In this document: piece after piece, positions 16,311-25,142 of the stretch
Layout: every line of letters starts with the position of its first letter
Numbering within the stretch: position 1 is the first letter of the stretch
Origin: Mucilaginibacter oryzae
GTDB taxonomy: Bacteria; Bacteroidota; Bacteroidia; Sphingobacteriales; Sphingobacteriaceae
Assembly: GCF_003148845.1 (NCBI RefSeq)
Contig: NZ_QGHA01000009.1
Coordinates: forward strand, 83,125-147,124
Length of the DNA: 64,000 nt
Direction of reading: 5' to 3'
Notes under the pieces: generated by a model
Databases searched by the model: none
Told to the model about the DNA's origin: nothing
Seen by the model: the letters and a program-made list of their open reading frames with translations, nothing else
Program-made: the position numbers and the translations under genes

Positions 16311-18770
16311 TTAGTTGCGCCCGCTGCTGCTGGCATCATCATTATTAATACCACGTTGATTTTTCTTAATGCTGCCGTTAAGACCGCCGAATTTGTAACT
16401 CAGGCTCACGTTAATGGTGCGGTAAAAGTTATTGTTGGCGGTATAGGTTTCAAACCCATCGCCTTTGGTATAAAAATCGAGCTTATTGAATTTTTTGAAC
16501 GGGTTGTTAACGTTTAAAGATAGTGTAAGCTTTTCCTTCAACATAGTTTTACTACCACTAATCGAACTGAAAAAAAAGTAGTTATCCTTTCCTTGTAATA
16601 ATACGTAACGGCTATCATACCCAATGTTCAAACCGGCGCGGTACCCGCCGTTAAACTTGTAGCTGGTATAGGTAAAAATATGTCCCTGGTTTCCGCTGTT
16701 GCTAAAAAGTGAACCGTTGTAATAACCCTTCAACCAAACAAATAACAACTCGGCATTTATATTCACGTTTAGTTTAGAGGTAATGGGGTAATTAACGTTC
16801 AAATCAAAACCCCAGTTTTTATTCGAGCCTACGTTGGCATAGGTGGTGGTGGTTACGCCTGCCGTGTCAACACTTGCAAGGTTTTGTACCGTATTGTTGG
16901 CAAACGAGTAATTGGTGCTCAGGTTGATAGAACCCTTGGCAAAATTACTGTAACCCAATTCAAAGTTATTGGTAACTGCCGCCCGCAGATTGGGGTTACC
17001 CACGTTACGGTATTGCGGGTTGGAGATATCAGTATAAGGATTAAGCTGGTAAATGCCGGGGCGCTGAATACGCTGAGTAAAGCCCAGCGTAAGGCTGCTG
17101 CTTTTCAGACTTCGCTGTACTGATACCGAAGGTACTAAATTATTATAATCCTGGTTAACGGTAGGTTTACCTACCGCGAAGTCGGCATTTACGGTAGTGT
17201 GCTCCAGGCGCATTCCTCCTTTAAAAGCCCATTTGCTTAGCTTAACCGAATAGGAATTGTAAACACCATAAATATTCTGCTTGTACGTGAAATTGTTTAC
17301 CTGCGCGGTATCGGTGTGATATTCATTATCCACATCGCTTTTTACATCGGTGTTAAACTGGCTGTAGTTATTGCGCAGGGTTACTTTACCGCCTGCCTCA
17401 ACAGTTAGTATTTTGGATGGCTGGATATAATCTAACTGAAAAGCATGCTGTTTTGAGCCCGAATTATTGTATTGCCGGTAATCTTTAGGCACACCCTGGC
17501 CGGTAAAATCAGCTCCTCTCGTGGCTTCGCTGGTTTGAAGGTTATTATTATAATTGTATTTATAAGATAGCGTAAGCAATTGCTCTTTATTTTGCTTAAA
17601 GCCTAACTGGTAGTTCAGCCCCACATCCGTGCCTTTAAATTCGCCGGTACCGTTGTTAAACAGGCGGTAAAATTGGGTAACCGCGTCACTGCTGTCGCGC
17701 TGGGTGGTAGCCTGGTAATTGTGCTGGTTACTTTTTCCGTTATAAAAGTCAAACATACCGGTAATCAGGTTCAGCGTATCAACCTCGTAGCTTAACTCGC
17801 CGCTACCATAAAGGTTTTTACCACTGTTTGACCGCGTACCTGTTTGGCTGAGTGTTGATTGAGGATCAAAAGATTGCGGCTTGAAAAAAGTGGTCATGTT
17901 TTCGAACGATGATTCGCGGAATGGCCTGTAGTTATAACCGGCATATCCGCTAAAGCCAAATTTACCTTGTTTAAGGGTTAAGTTTACGTTGGCCCGTTCG
18001 CCGTAAACGCTGTTGTAACCGGTATTGATACTGACGTTATATCCCTGGTCGGCATTTTTCTTGGTGATGATATTGATGATCCCGGCCAGGCCTTCGGCAT
18101 CATACTTTGCCGGCGGCGTAGTGATCACCTCAATCTTTTCAATATTGGCAGCAGGCATCGATTTCAGCACATCCGATGGATTTTTAGCCATCATGGCTGA
18201 TTCTTTGCCGTTGATTAATATCTTATAGTTATCGTTACCTCTCAGCTTGATAGCATCATTCCCGTCAACCGATAACAAAGGCACTTTTCTGATCATATCC
18301 AGCGCGGTGATGGATTTGCTCTCCGGGTCGGCGGTAACATCATAGCTCAGGCGGTCAACTTCCTGTTTCATTACCGGCTTTACCGCTGTTACCGTAACCT
18401 CTTTTAATTGCTTGCTTGACGGGGATAACAAAATACGACCGGCATTAAAAGTATTACCGGTAAGTTTTACCGGGAGGGTTTTGGTTGCGTAACCTATAAA
18501 TACAGCTACCAGCTGGTAGGTTTTTCCTTCGGGGGCTTTCAGCTCAAAGCTACCGTCATCTTTGGCTAATGTGCTTTTTACCGGGGCTTTGGTCGCGGCA
18601 TCCTGCAGGGCAACGGTAACATAGCCCATCGGTTTATTTACAGCCGAATCAATAATAATTCCCTTTACAGTGATATTAGCAACAGCGGTTGCAGCAGATC
18701 CTGTTTTTGTTTGAGCAAATAAAAAAATAGAAAAGCAACAGCAAAGTACCGATAGTATGATTTGTTTCAT
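16311..18770 (-). CDS. TonB-dependent receptor-like outer membrane beta-barrel protein with carboxypeptidase-regulatory N-domain
   Basis: 819 residues. Signal peptide MKQIILSVLCCCFSIFLFAQ. A carboxypeptidase D regulatory-like beta domain (about 32-110, 'ITVKGIIIDSAVNKPMGYVT' to 'FIGYATKTLPVKL') precedes a plug domain (about 130-240, with 'ALDMIRKVPLLSVDGNDAIK' and 'INIITKK'), then an outer membrane barrel of the OMP_b-brl_3 kind to the C-terminus. It lacks a SusD partner and a clear TonB box, so it is not a classic SusC. Such proteins are common in Sphingobacteriaceae; substrate unknown. It stands alone, downstream of pth on the same strand. Confidence 0.88.
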   Translation of the reverse strand: MKQIILSVLCCCFSIFLFAQTKTGSAATAVANITVKGIIIDSAVNKPMGYVTVALQDAATKAPVKSTLAKDDGSFELKAPEGKTYQLVAVFIGYATKTLPVKLTGNTFNAGRILLSPSSKQLKEVTVTAVKPVMKQEVDRLSYDVTADPESKSITALDMIRKVPLLSVDGNDAIKLRGNDNYKILINGKESAMMAKNPSDVLKSMPAANIEKIEVITTPPAKYDAEGLAGIINIITKKNADQGYNVSINTGYNSVYGERANVNLTLKQGKFGFSGYAGYNYRPFRESSFENMTTFFKPQSFDPQSTLSQTGTRSNSGKNLYGSGELSYEVDTLNLITGMFDFYNGKSNQHNYQATTQRDSSDAVTQFYRLFNNGTGEFKGTDVGLNYQLGFKQNKEQLLTLSYKYNYNNNLQTSEATRGADFTGQGVPKDYRQYNNSGSKQHAFQLDYIQPSKILTVEAGGKVTLRNNYSQFNTDVKSDVDNEYHTDTAQVNNFTYKQNIYGVYNSYSVKLSKWAFKGGMRLEHTTVNADFAVGKPTVNQDYNNLVPSVSVQRSLKSSSLTLGFTQRIQRPGIYQLNPYTDISNPQYRNVGNPNLRAAVTNNFELGYSNFAKGSINLSTNYSFANNTVQNLASVDTAGVTTTTYANVGSNKNWGFDLNVNYPITSKLNVNINAELLFVWLKGYYNGSLFSNSGNQGHIFTYTSYKFNGGYRAGLNIGYDSRYVLLQGKDNYFFFSSISGSKTMLKEKLTLSLNVNNPFKKFNKLDFYTKGDGFETYTANNNFYRTINVSLSYKFGGLNGSIKKNQRGINNDDASSSGRN

Positions 18771-18874
18771 AAGGTTATTTAGGTTTAAAAGACGTCAGAA
18801 CACCGCCCCGCGTTACAATGCGAAACAGTGTTTAAACGGGATAATAACTAATATATTAGTTTGTAACGGCGATG

Positions 18875-19435
18875 TTACTTATTATACCTGGTCATGGTGA
18901 GTTCGGTACCTATGGCGGCAAAGCTTTTCACCATTTCTATCGACCGTTCGATGAGCGCGGGCAGTTCGGGAAGCTCATCTTTATCAAATTTGCTCAGTAC
19001 AAAATCAATCTGGCGGCCTTTGGGGTAATTATCGCCGATGCCAAAACGGAGGCGGGCATAGTTATTATGGCCTAAGGTGGCTTCGATATTTTTAAGGCCG
19101 TTGTGGCCTGCGGCGCTGCCTTTGGGTTTTAAACGCAGGGTACCCAATGGTAAAGCAAGGTCATCCACAATAACCAATACATTTTCGATAGGGATTTTCA
19201 AATCCTTCATCCAATGGTTAAGCGCCTTACCGCTCAGGTTCATGTAAGTGGTTGGTTTGATGAGGCAGAGGGTACGGCCTTTGTGCGATACCTCGGCGTA
19301 GTAGGCCAAACGCGAGCTCTGGAACCTTGCGCCTTCCTGTTTAACCAGTTCATCCAAAACCATAAAACCGATATTATGCCTGGTATCGGCATACTCCGGA
19401 CCAATATTTCCTAAACCTACAATCAGATATTTCAT
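18875..19435 (-). CDS. pth: Peptidyl-tRNA hydrolase
   Basis: Releases tRNA from stalled peptidyl-tRNA; cytoplasmic, essential. 186 residues. The ATG at 19435 is chosen because MKYLIVGLGNIGPEYADTRH is the canonical start; the in-frame start at 19495 lies in a GC-rich spacer. Catalytic His20 is in 'DTRHNIGF', Asn in 'PTTYMNLSGKAL', and 'VIVDDLALPLGTLRLKPKGS' carries the conserved Asp and the tRNA-binding loop, followed by 'AGHNGLKNIE'. Gene order prs-rplY-pth on one strand is a common bacterial arrangement, though here repeats and a terminator separate rplY from pth. Confidence 0.96.
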   Translation of the reverse strand: MKYLIVGLGNIGPEYADTRHNIGFMVLDELVKQEGARFQSSRLAYYAEVSHKGRTLCLIKPTTYMNLSGKALNHWMKDLKIPIENVLVIVDDLALPLGTLRLKPKGSAAGHNGLKNIEATLGHNNYARLRFGIGDNYPKGRQIDFVLSKFDKDELPELPALIERSIEMVKSFAAIGTELTMTRYNK

Positions 19436-19489
19436 GCCCCCTGGCCCCCTAAAGGGGGAATTGATAAAGCCATACAAATTAATAACAGG

Positions 19490-19571
19490 CGTCATTGCGA
19501 GGTACGAAGCAATCGCACGGAGGCAGATCCGCCCTGTACAGTTCGCGATTGCTTCGTACCTCGCAATGACG
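19490..19571. repeat. 82-bp perfect-arm palindrome (CGTCATTGCGAGGTACGAAG family)
   Basis: Arms of 27 bp are exact inverse complements: CGTCATTGCGAGGTACGAAG... at 19490-19516 and its complement at 19545-19571. Half or degenerate copies occur at 31123-31150, 54428-54455, 54717-54748, 54860-54890 and 63573-63600. It lies between pth and rplY. It is a dispersed repeat family of unknown function; the RNA would form a very stable hairpin. Confidence 0.8.
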
Positions 19572-19643
19572 TTGGTTATCTTTTCAGAAAGCCTTCAAAT
19601 AATTAATTAAATTTTATGCGAAGATATTATTTATTGCCCAAAC

Positions 19644-19677
19644 AAAAACAGCGATAAGTATCCTTATCGCTGTTTTT
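19644..19677 (-). terminator. Rho-independent terminator after rplY
   Basis: AAAAACAGCGATAAG pairs perfectly with CTTATCGCTGTTTTT around a short loop, with a U-rich run on the minus-strand transcript, 44 bp beyond the rplY stop. Confidence 0.9.
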
Positions 19678-19720
19678 AAAATTCAGCTTTTCCTCCCCCT
19701 TCAGGGGGCCGGGGGGCAAA

Positions 19721-20305
19721 TTATTTTTTGCCTTGAGCTGCTTCCTGCTCTGCCTGACGTAATGCACGTGAAGTAGTTACAGAAACAATAGTGTCTTCTT
19801 TAGCGTTGGTGATAGTTAAGTTATCTAATTTAATATCAGATACTTTAACTGATTTACCTACCTCTAACGATTCGATGCTTACTTCGATAGCATCTAAGTG
19901 ATCTTTAGGAAGCCCTTTAATACGCAGTTTCCTTAATTTTTGAACCAGTTTACCACCTACTTTAACGCCTGGAGAAGTACCGGTTAATTTAACAGGGATC
20001 TCGATGGCGATAGGTTTTTTCTCGTCTAACAATAAAAAGTCAACGTGAGTGATTTTTTCGGTTAACGGGTGGAACTGGATGTCCTGGATGATGGCTTGTG
20101 ATTTAACACCGGCAATATCCAGATCGATGAAATGAACAACCGGAGTGTAAACTACGGCTCTCAAATCAGCTGCGGACACCGAAAAGTGGGTTTGAGTTGG
20201 CCCACCATAAAGAACTGCAGGCACCTGGCCATTGTAACGCAGCTCTTTCGCGTCTCTTTTCCCTACGTTCTCTCTTAGAGAACCGCTAATAGCAATTGAT
20301 TTCAT
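19721..20305 (-). CDS. rplY: 50S ribosomal protein L25 / general stress protein Ctc
   Basis: Binds 5S rRNA in the large ribosomal subunit. 194 residues, the long Ctc/TL5 form with an N-terminal L25 domain (1-90, 'LRENVGKRDAKELRYNGQVP', 'AVLYGGPTQTHFSV') and a C-terminal TL5 beta domain (95-185, 'IEIPVKLTGTSPGVKVGGKL', 'LVQKLRKLRIKGLPKDHLDA'). Followed by a strong terminator; separated from prs by about 200 bp of palindromic spacer. Confidence 0.96.
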   Translation of the reverse strand: MKSIAISGSLRENVGKRDAKELRYNGQVPAVLYGGPTQTHFSVSAADLRAVVYTPVVHFIDLDIAGVKSQAIIQDIQFHPLTEKITHVDFLLLDEKKPIAIEIPVKLTGTSPGVKVGGKLVQKLRKLRIKGLPKDHLDAIEVSIESLEVGKSVKVSDIKLDNLTITNAKEDTIVSVTTSRALRQAEQEAAQGKK

Positions 20306-20330
20306 TTTTTATTTGTTTTATTTATTTAGT

Positions 20331-20500
20331 TCATGGTTCATAGATCATGGTTCATGGCTCTATTTCCCACAAGGTCTTTTTTAGTTTATGGTTTATAGAT
20401 CATCGTTCATGGTCTATTTCCAATCCTTACTTTCTATATTATCTATCATCATTCTCATAGCTGATAATTACCATGAACCATCAACTATGATCTATGAGCT
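20331..20500. repeat. Palindromic spacer built of ATGGTTCATAGATCATGG words
   Basis: The left part has CATGGTTCATAGATCATGG and a second TTTATAGATCATCGTTCATGG; the right part has the inverse words CCATGAACCATCAACTATG and ATCTATGAGC. It fills the gap between prs and rplY on the minus strand. No ORF. The same build, with other words, is seen at 10142 and 27737. Confidence 0.55.
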
Positions 20501-20502
20501 TC

Positions 20503-21447
20503 TTACTCCACCTTAAACAACGTACTGATCGAACCGTGCTCGTTTACGTTGCTGATCGCTTTGGCAAACAATTCGGCGGTCGACAGTACCTTGATCTTAG
20601 GGCTGCTGTGTTTCAACGGAATTGTATCGGTAACAATAAGTTCCGTTAAAGCCGAGTTCTCAATAGTTTCGTACGCCTTGCCTGATAATACAGGGTGGGT
20701 ACAAACGGCGCGTACGCTACGAGCCCCGCGCTCCATGATCAGCCCGGCTGCTTTTGCAAGGGTGCCGGCGGTATCGCAGATATCATCAATCAGCACAATA
20801 TCCTGGTCGGTTACGTCGCCTATCAGGGTCATGGCTTCAATTTCATTGGCGCGTTTGCGGCGTTTATCGCAAATTACCACCTCGGCATTGAAAAATTTGG
20901 CAAAGCTCCTGGCCCTGTACGAGCCGCCCATATCAGGCGACGCGATGGTTAAATGACCTAAGCCAAGACTTTTGATATAAGGCACAAAAATAATGGAGGC
21001 ATCAAGGTGGTCAACCGGAACATCAAAAAATCCCTGTATCTGCGCTGCATGCAAATCCATCGTCATGATGCGGTTAATGCCCGCTGCAACCAGCAGGTTA
21101 GCTACCAGTTTAGCGCCGATGGCTACACGCGGCTTATCCTTCCTGTCTTGCCTGGCCAAACCAAAATACGGGATAACGGCATTTACATAATGGGCCGATG
21201 CACGGCGGGCGGCATCAATCATCATCAGTAATTCCATTAAGTTATCGGTAGGCTGGTGGGTTGACTGGATCAGGAAAACATCGCAGCCCCTTACAGATTC
21301 ATTAAAGTGCGGCTGGTATTCGCCATCGCTGAAACGCGATATCACAACTTCACCTAATTCGCGGCCATAAGCATCGGCAATATGCTGTGCCAGTGCCTGC
21401 GAACCTGATCCTGCAAATAACTTAACCGGGTTAAATTGTAAGGGCAT
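20503..21447 (-). CDS. prs: Ribose-phosphate pyrophosphokinase
   Basis: Makes PRPP from ribose 5-phosphate and ATP for purine, pyrimidine, His, Trp and NAD synthesis. 314 residues, standard length. The ATG at 21447 gives MPLQFNPVKLFAGSGSQALA, the canonical start; the in-frame upstream start at 21504 reads through the CCGAAATC spacer repeat. Motifs: 'RDKPRVAIGAKLVANLL'-type flexible loop region after 'YFGLARQDRKDKPR', and the PRPP-binding 'DIVLIDDICDTAGTLAKAA'. It precedes rplY on the same strand; the shared operon is plausible. Confidence 0.96.
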   Translation of the reverse strand: MPLQFNPVKLFAGSGSQALAQHIADAYGRELGEVVISRFSDGEYQPHFNESVRGCDVFLIQSTHQPTDNLMELLMMIDAARRASAHYVNAVIPYFGLARQDRKDKPRVAIGAKLVANLLVAAGINRIMTMDLHAAQIQGFFDVPVDHLDASIIFVPYIKSLGLGHLTIASPDMGGSYRARSFAKFFNAEVVICDKRRKRANEIEAMTLIGDVTDQDIVLIDDICDTAGTLAKAAGLIMERGARSVRAVCTHPVLSGKAYETIENSALTELIVTDTIPLKHSSPKIKVLSTAELFAKAISNVNEHGSISTLFKVE

Positions 21448-21459
21448 CTCTGTTGATTT

Positions 21460-21607
21460 TGGATTTCGGATGTTCGATTTCGGATTGATTATCTTGCCTG
21501 CCATGCAGACCGGCTCTCCCGCTCACAAACCTCTTAAAACACAATTCGGATTTCAAGTTTTTAAAACGGAGTAAATCCGAAATCAAAAATTCGAAATCCG
21601 AAATCTT
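21460..21607. repeat. CCGAAATC-word spacer repeat between prs and tRNA-Gln
   Basis: Contains GGATTTCGGATGTTCGATTTCGG on the left and the inverse words AAATCCGAAATCAAAAATTC and GAAATCCGAAATC on the right, around a central GC-rich stretch. Forms an imperfect palindrome. The same words occur at 6314-6352 and 54631-54957. Confidence 0.55.
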
Positions 21608-21614
21608 TAAATTG

Positions 21615-21685
21615 TTGCCCGACCAGGATTCGAACCTAGACAAACGGTACCAAAAACCGTCGTACTACCATTATACTATCAGGCA
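21615..21685 (-). tRNA. tRNA-Gln (anticodon TTG)
   Basis: A 71-nt cloverleaf on the minus strand: acceptor TGCCTGA pairs with TCGGGCA plus discriminator A; D-arm around AGTATAATGGTAGTAC; anticodon stem ACGGT/ACCGT with loop TTTTGGT, anticodon TTG reading CAA/CAG; T-arm with GGTTCGAATCC. CCA is not encoded. Confidence 0.95.
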
Positions 21686-21900
21686 ATTTCCTTTGGTTTG
21701 TATCACTCCCCGAAAAGGTTTGCAAATATAGCGCGAATATTTGAAAGTCAAAACACAATTTTAAAAAAATTCATTATCCCCTAAAACACAGCCCAATAAT
21801 TTTCAAATAGCCCTTAAAGCGCCGCTTTTAGCGCCAACATCACAATAGTTTTAGTATTTTCGGCTGCATTAATACTGTTTTTATAGATAGCATCCTGAAC

Positions 21901-24900
21901 ATGAATTACAAAAAGCTCAACAATATCTTCGGATGGGCGGCCTTTGCCATCGCCACAATTACCTATATTTTAACCCTCGAGCCCTCATCAAGCTTTTGGG
22001 ATTGCGGCGAGTTTATTGCCTGTATTTACCGCCTGCAGGTAGCCCACCAACCCGGCGCGCCCTTGTTTACCATTATAGGCAAGGTTTTTACCCTGCTATC
22101 CATGGGCGATAACACCAGGGTTGCCTACTGGGCCAACATGGCATCGGCCCTGGCCAGCGGCGCTACCATCATGTTTTTGTTCTGGACCATCACGGCGCTT
22201 GCCAAAAAGCTTTTGGTAAAAACACAGGAGCAGCTTAATGTTACCAACCTGATACTCATTTTAGGCGCCGGCATGGTTGGCGCGCTGGCCTACGCCTGGT
22301 CTGATACCTTTTGGTTTTCGGCCGTCGAATCTGAAGTTTATGCGCAATCATCACTTTGCACCGCGGTTGTGTTCTGGGCCATATTGAAATGGGATGCCCA
22401 TGCCGATGAGCCCCATGCCGATAAATGGATCGTTTTCATCGCCTACGTAATGGGCCTTTCCATCGGCATCCACCTGTTAAACCTGTTGGTGATCCCGGCT
22501 ATAGGCCTGGTAATTTACTTCCGCAGGGCAAAAAATGTTACTACCCAGGGTACTATCGGCGCCTTTGCAGTTAGTATAGTAGCGCTGGGTTTTGTGCTTT
22601 GGGGCGTAATCCAGTTCACAGTTAAGGGCGCGGCTTTTTCCGATCTGCTTTTTGTAAACACCTTAGGCATGGGTTTTGGCAGCGGCGCCATCGTATTTTT
22701 TATTTTAGTGATTTTGGTGATAGTTGCGGGCATTTATTATACCACCAACCCGGTTAAACCGGCTATCATAGTGGCGCCAGTTTGCTTCGCGCTTGCCCTG
22801 GGCATCAGCGCGGGCATTGTTGGCTTAATTGTAGGTATTGGTATTTTAGCTTTGCTGGAGTACATCGTAAAAATCCGCGAAAAGCGTTTTGCCTTAAACA
22901 CCGTTTTGGTTTGCCTGGCCTTTATCCTGTTCGGCTACAGTTCGTTCGTGATGATCGTAGTGAGGGCTAAAGCTAATCCTAACCTGAATAACAGCGACCC
23001 GGAGAATGCCTTCGCCCTGAACAGTTACCTTAACCGCGACCAATATGGCGATACCCCTTTACTTTACGGCCAGTTTTTTGATTCGGAAGCGGTTTCACAA
23101 ACCGAGGGCGCCAATATTTACCGCCGCGGCGAAACCAAATACGAGGTGGCCGGCAAAAAGCTGAATACTGTTTACGACCGCAATACCGTGTTCCCGCGTA
23201 TGTTCAGCGATAAACCCGGCCACCCGCAGTTTTACCGCGAATGGACCGGCCTGGGCGAAACCGAGCACCCTACCTTTGGCAGCAATATCAACTTTTTTGC
23301 CAAATGGCAGATTAACCAGATGTACACCCGCTATTTTCTGTGGAACTTTGCGGGCCGCGCCAATGATCTGGACGGCCAGAGCCTCGGTACCGGCGCCGAC
23401 GGCGAATGGATAAGCGGTTTGAACTTTAACAGGCCCCTGCCCTACTCGGTTACCCAAAGCAAAAGCTATAACCGCCTTTTCTTTTTACCGCTTATTATCG
23501 GTTTGTTTGGCGCGGTATTCCATTTTATGCGTAACCAGCGCGACGCGGGCATTGTGCTGATCCTGTTCTTTTTTACAGGTTTGGCCATTGTGCTTTACCT
23601 GAACCAGGACCCACTGCAACCCCGTGAGCGTGATTATGCCTACGCGGGCTCATTTTACGCCTTCGCTATCTGGATAGGTTTAGGGGTGATTGGCCTTGCC
23701 GATATCATCAGCAAAAAAATAAACGCCCGGTTAGGCGCCATTATAGCCACAGCGGTTTGTATGGTAGCTGCCCCGCTGCTGATGGCTAACCAGGAGTGGG
23801 ACGATCACGACCGCTCAACCAAGCTTACCCCGCATGATATGGCTTATAACTACCTTAACTCCTGCGCGCCGAATGCCATTTTATTCACCTATGGTGATAA
23901 TGATACCTACCCGCTTTGGTATCTGCAGGAGGTTGAAAACGTACGCCCCGATGTGCGCATTGTTAACCTGAGTTTGCTGGGTACCGACTGGTACATCCGC
24001 GGTATGAAAAACAAAATGAATGAATCGGCGCCGCTGCCTATCAGCATGAGCAATGATCAGTTTAAACCGGGTGTGCGCGATGTGATCTATTTTAACGATC
24101 AGAAAATCCCCGGGTCGTCTGAGCTGAAGGATGTATTTGAGTTTATCACCTCAGATAAAAAGGAAGCCATGGCCGAATACAACAACGGCGAGTTTGCCAA
24201 TTTTTTACCAACCAATAAATTCAAGCTCACCGTTAACGCCGACGAGGTGGTAAAAACCGGAACGGTTGCCGAGGCCGACAAAGCCAAAATAGCGCCGGAG
24301 ATGGATTGGACCTTCCAGGGCCGGTATGTTACCAAGGATGTATTGGCGATGATGGATATTTTGGCCCATAACAATTGGAAGCGCCCTATTTATTTCGCTA
24401 TCACGGTGCCCAACAGCAACATGATAGGTTTGGATAAATACATGTATAACGAGGGTTTTGCCTATCGCCTGCTGCCCATGAAACCGGACACCGCTATAGC
24501 GCCTTTAGAGGCCGCCAACACCGGCAAAATGTACGATAACATGATGAACAAGTATAAATGGGGCAACATGAAAAACGCCAGCTACCTGGATCATGAATCG
24601 TTAACGATGTTTTACCCATTGATCACCCGTTTGTATTCAACCCTGGCCGACGATTTGATGAAACAAGGCAAAGCAGATTCGGCGCGCAAAGTGCTGAAAA
24701 GATACGACGATGTCATGCCTGCCACCATCAACTCGTTGGAGATTGCCGTGCGTAAATATTACATGATTGATAATGCCTACAAATTGAACAATATCCAGCT
24801 CGGCAACAAAATTGCCACCCAGGTTAACGATTATGTAACTAACCTGCTGGATTACAACTATGCACTTTATCAAAAAGGCGAAACAACTTTAGAGAGCCGC

Positions 24901-25035
24901 GATATTCAATACTCGATGCAGATACTGGGTGGCCTGGTTGAGTTTACCAAACAATTCAAATCGCCTTTGTATGGCAAATTCTCCGCGCAGCTAAGCGTTT
25001 ATGAAAAGAAGTTCGGGATGAGTGAAAAAAAATAA
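21901..25035 (+). CDS. DUF2723 multi-pass membrane protein (glycosyltransferase family 117-like)
   Basis: 1044 residues. The N-terminal 'LEPSSSFWDCGEFIACIYRL' and 'AHQPGAPLFTIIGKVF' are the DUF2723 signature; the acidic DCGEF is a probable catalytic element. About a dozen membrane helices cover residues 10-620, followed by a soluble domain ('ILFTYGDNDTYPLWYLQEVE' near 660) and a helical, TPR-like C-terminus. Bacteroidota relatives are linked to protein O-glycosylation, but the acceptor here is not shown. Large monocistronic gene followed by a terminator at 25056. Upstream 215 bp to tRNA-Gln holds no other gene. Confidence 0.9.
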   Translation: MNYKKLNNIFGWAAFAIATITYILTLEPSSSFWDCGEFIACIYRLQVAHQPGAPLFTIIGKVFTLLSMGDNTRVAYWANMASALASGATIMFLFWTITALAKKLLVKTQEQLNVTNLILILGAGMVGALAYAWSDTFWFSAVESEVYAQSSLCTAVVFWAILKWDAHADEPHADKWIVFIAYVMGLSIGIHLLNLLVIPAIGLVIYFRRAKNVTTQGTIGAFAVSIVALGFVLWGVIQFTVKGAAFSDLLFVNTLGMGFGSGAIVFFILVILVIVAGIYYTTNPVKPAIIVAPVCFALALGISAGIVGLIVGIGILALLEYIVKIREKRFALNTVLVCLAFILFGYSSFVMIVVRAKANPNLNNSDPENAFALNSYLNRDQYGDTPLLYGQFFDSEAVSQTEGANIYRRGETKYEVAGKKLNTVYDRNTVFPRMFSDKPGHPQFYREWTGLGETEHPTFGSNINFFAKWQINQMYTRYFLWNFAGRANDLDGQSLGTGADGEWISGLNFNRPLPYSVTQSKSYNRLFFLPLIIGLFGAVFHFMRNQRDAGIVLILFFFTGLAIVLYLNQDPLQPRERDYAYAGSFYAFAIWIGLGVIGLADIISKKINARLGAIIATAVCMVAAPLLMANQEWDDHDRSTKLTPHDMAYNYLNSCAPNAILFTYGDNDTYPLWYLQEVENVRPDVRIVNLSLLGTDWYIRGMKNKMNESAPLPISMSNDQFKPGVRDVIYFNDQKIPGSSELKDVFEFITSDKKEAMAEYNNGEFANFLPTNKFKLTVNADEVVKTGTVAEADKAKIAPEMDWTFQGRYVTKDVLAMMDILAHNNWKRPIYFAITVPNSNMIGLDKYMYNEGFAYRLLPMKPDTAIAPLEAANTGKMYDNMMNKYKWGNMKNASYLDHESLTMFYPLITRLYSTLADDLMKQGKADSARKVLKRYDDVMPATINSLEIAVRKYYMIDNAYKLNNIQLGNKIATQVNDYVTNLLDYNYALYQKGETTLESRDIQYSMQILGGLVEFTKQFKSPLYGKFSAQLSVYEKKFGMSEKK

Positions 25036-25055
25036 CTCCTTAAATTGAGCTATTG

Positions 25056-25087
25056 AAAATGCCCGCCGGTCGCGGGCATTTTTTTTG
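25056..25087 (+). terminator. Rho-independent terminator after the DUF2723 gene
   Basis: AAAATGCCCGC pairs with GCGGGCATTTT, followed by a T-run (TTTTTTTT), 20 bp beyond the stop. It lies between convergent genes; the flanking A's could let it work for the MscS gene as well. Confidence 0.92.
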
Positions 25088-25142
25088 GTTTAAATTCCGG
25101 CTATAACAACTACGCCATGGTTTAAACCGCATAGGAAATACT

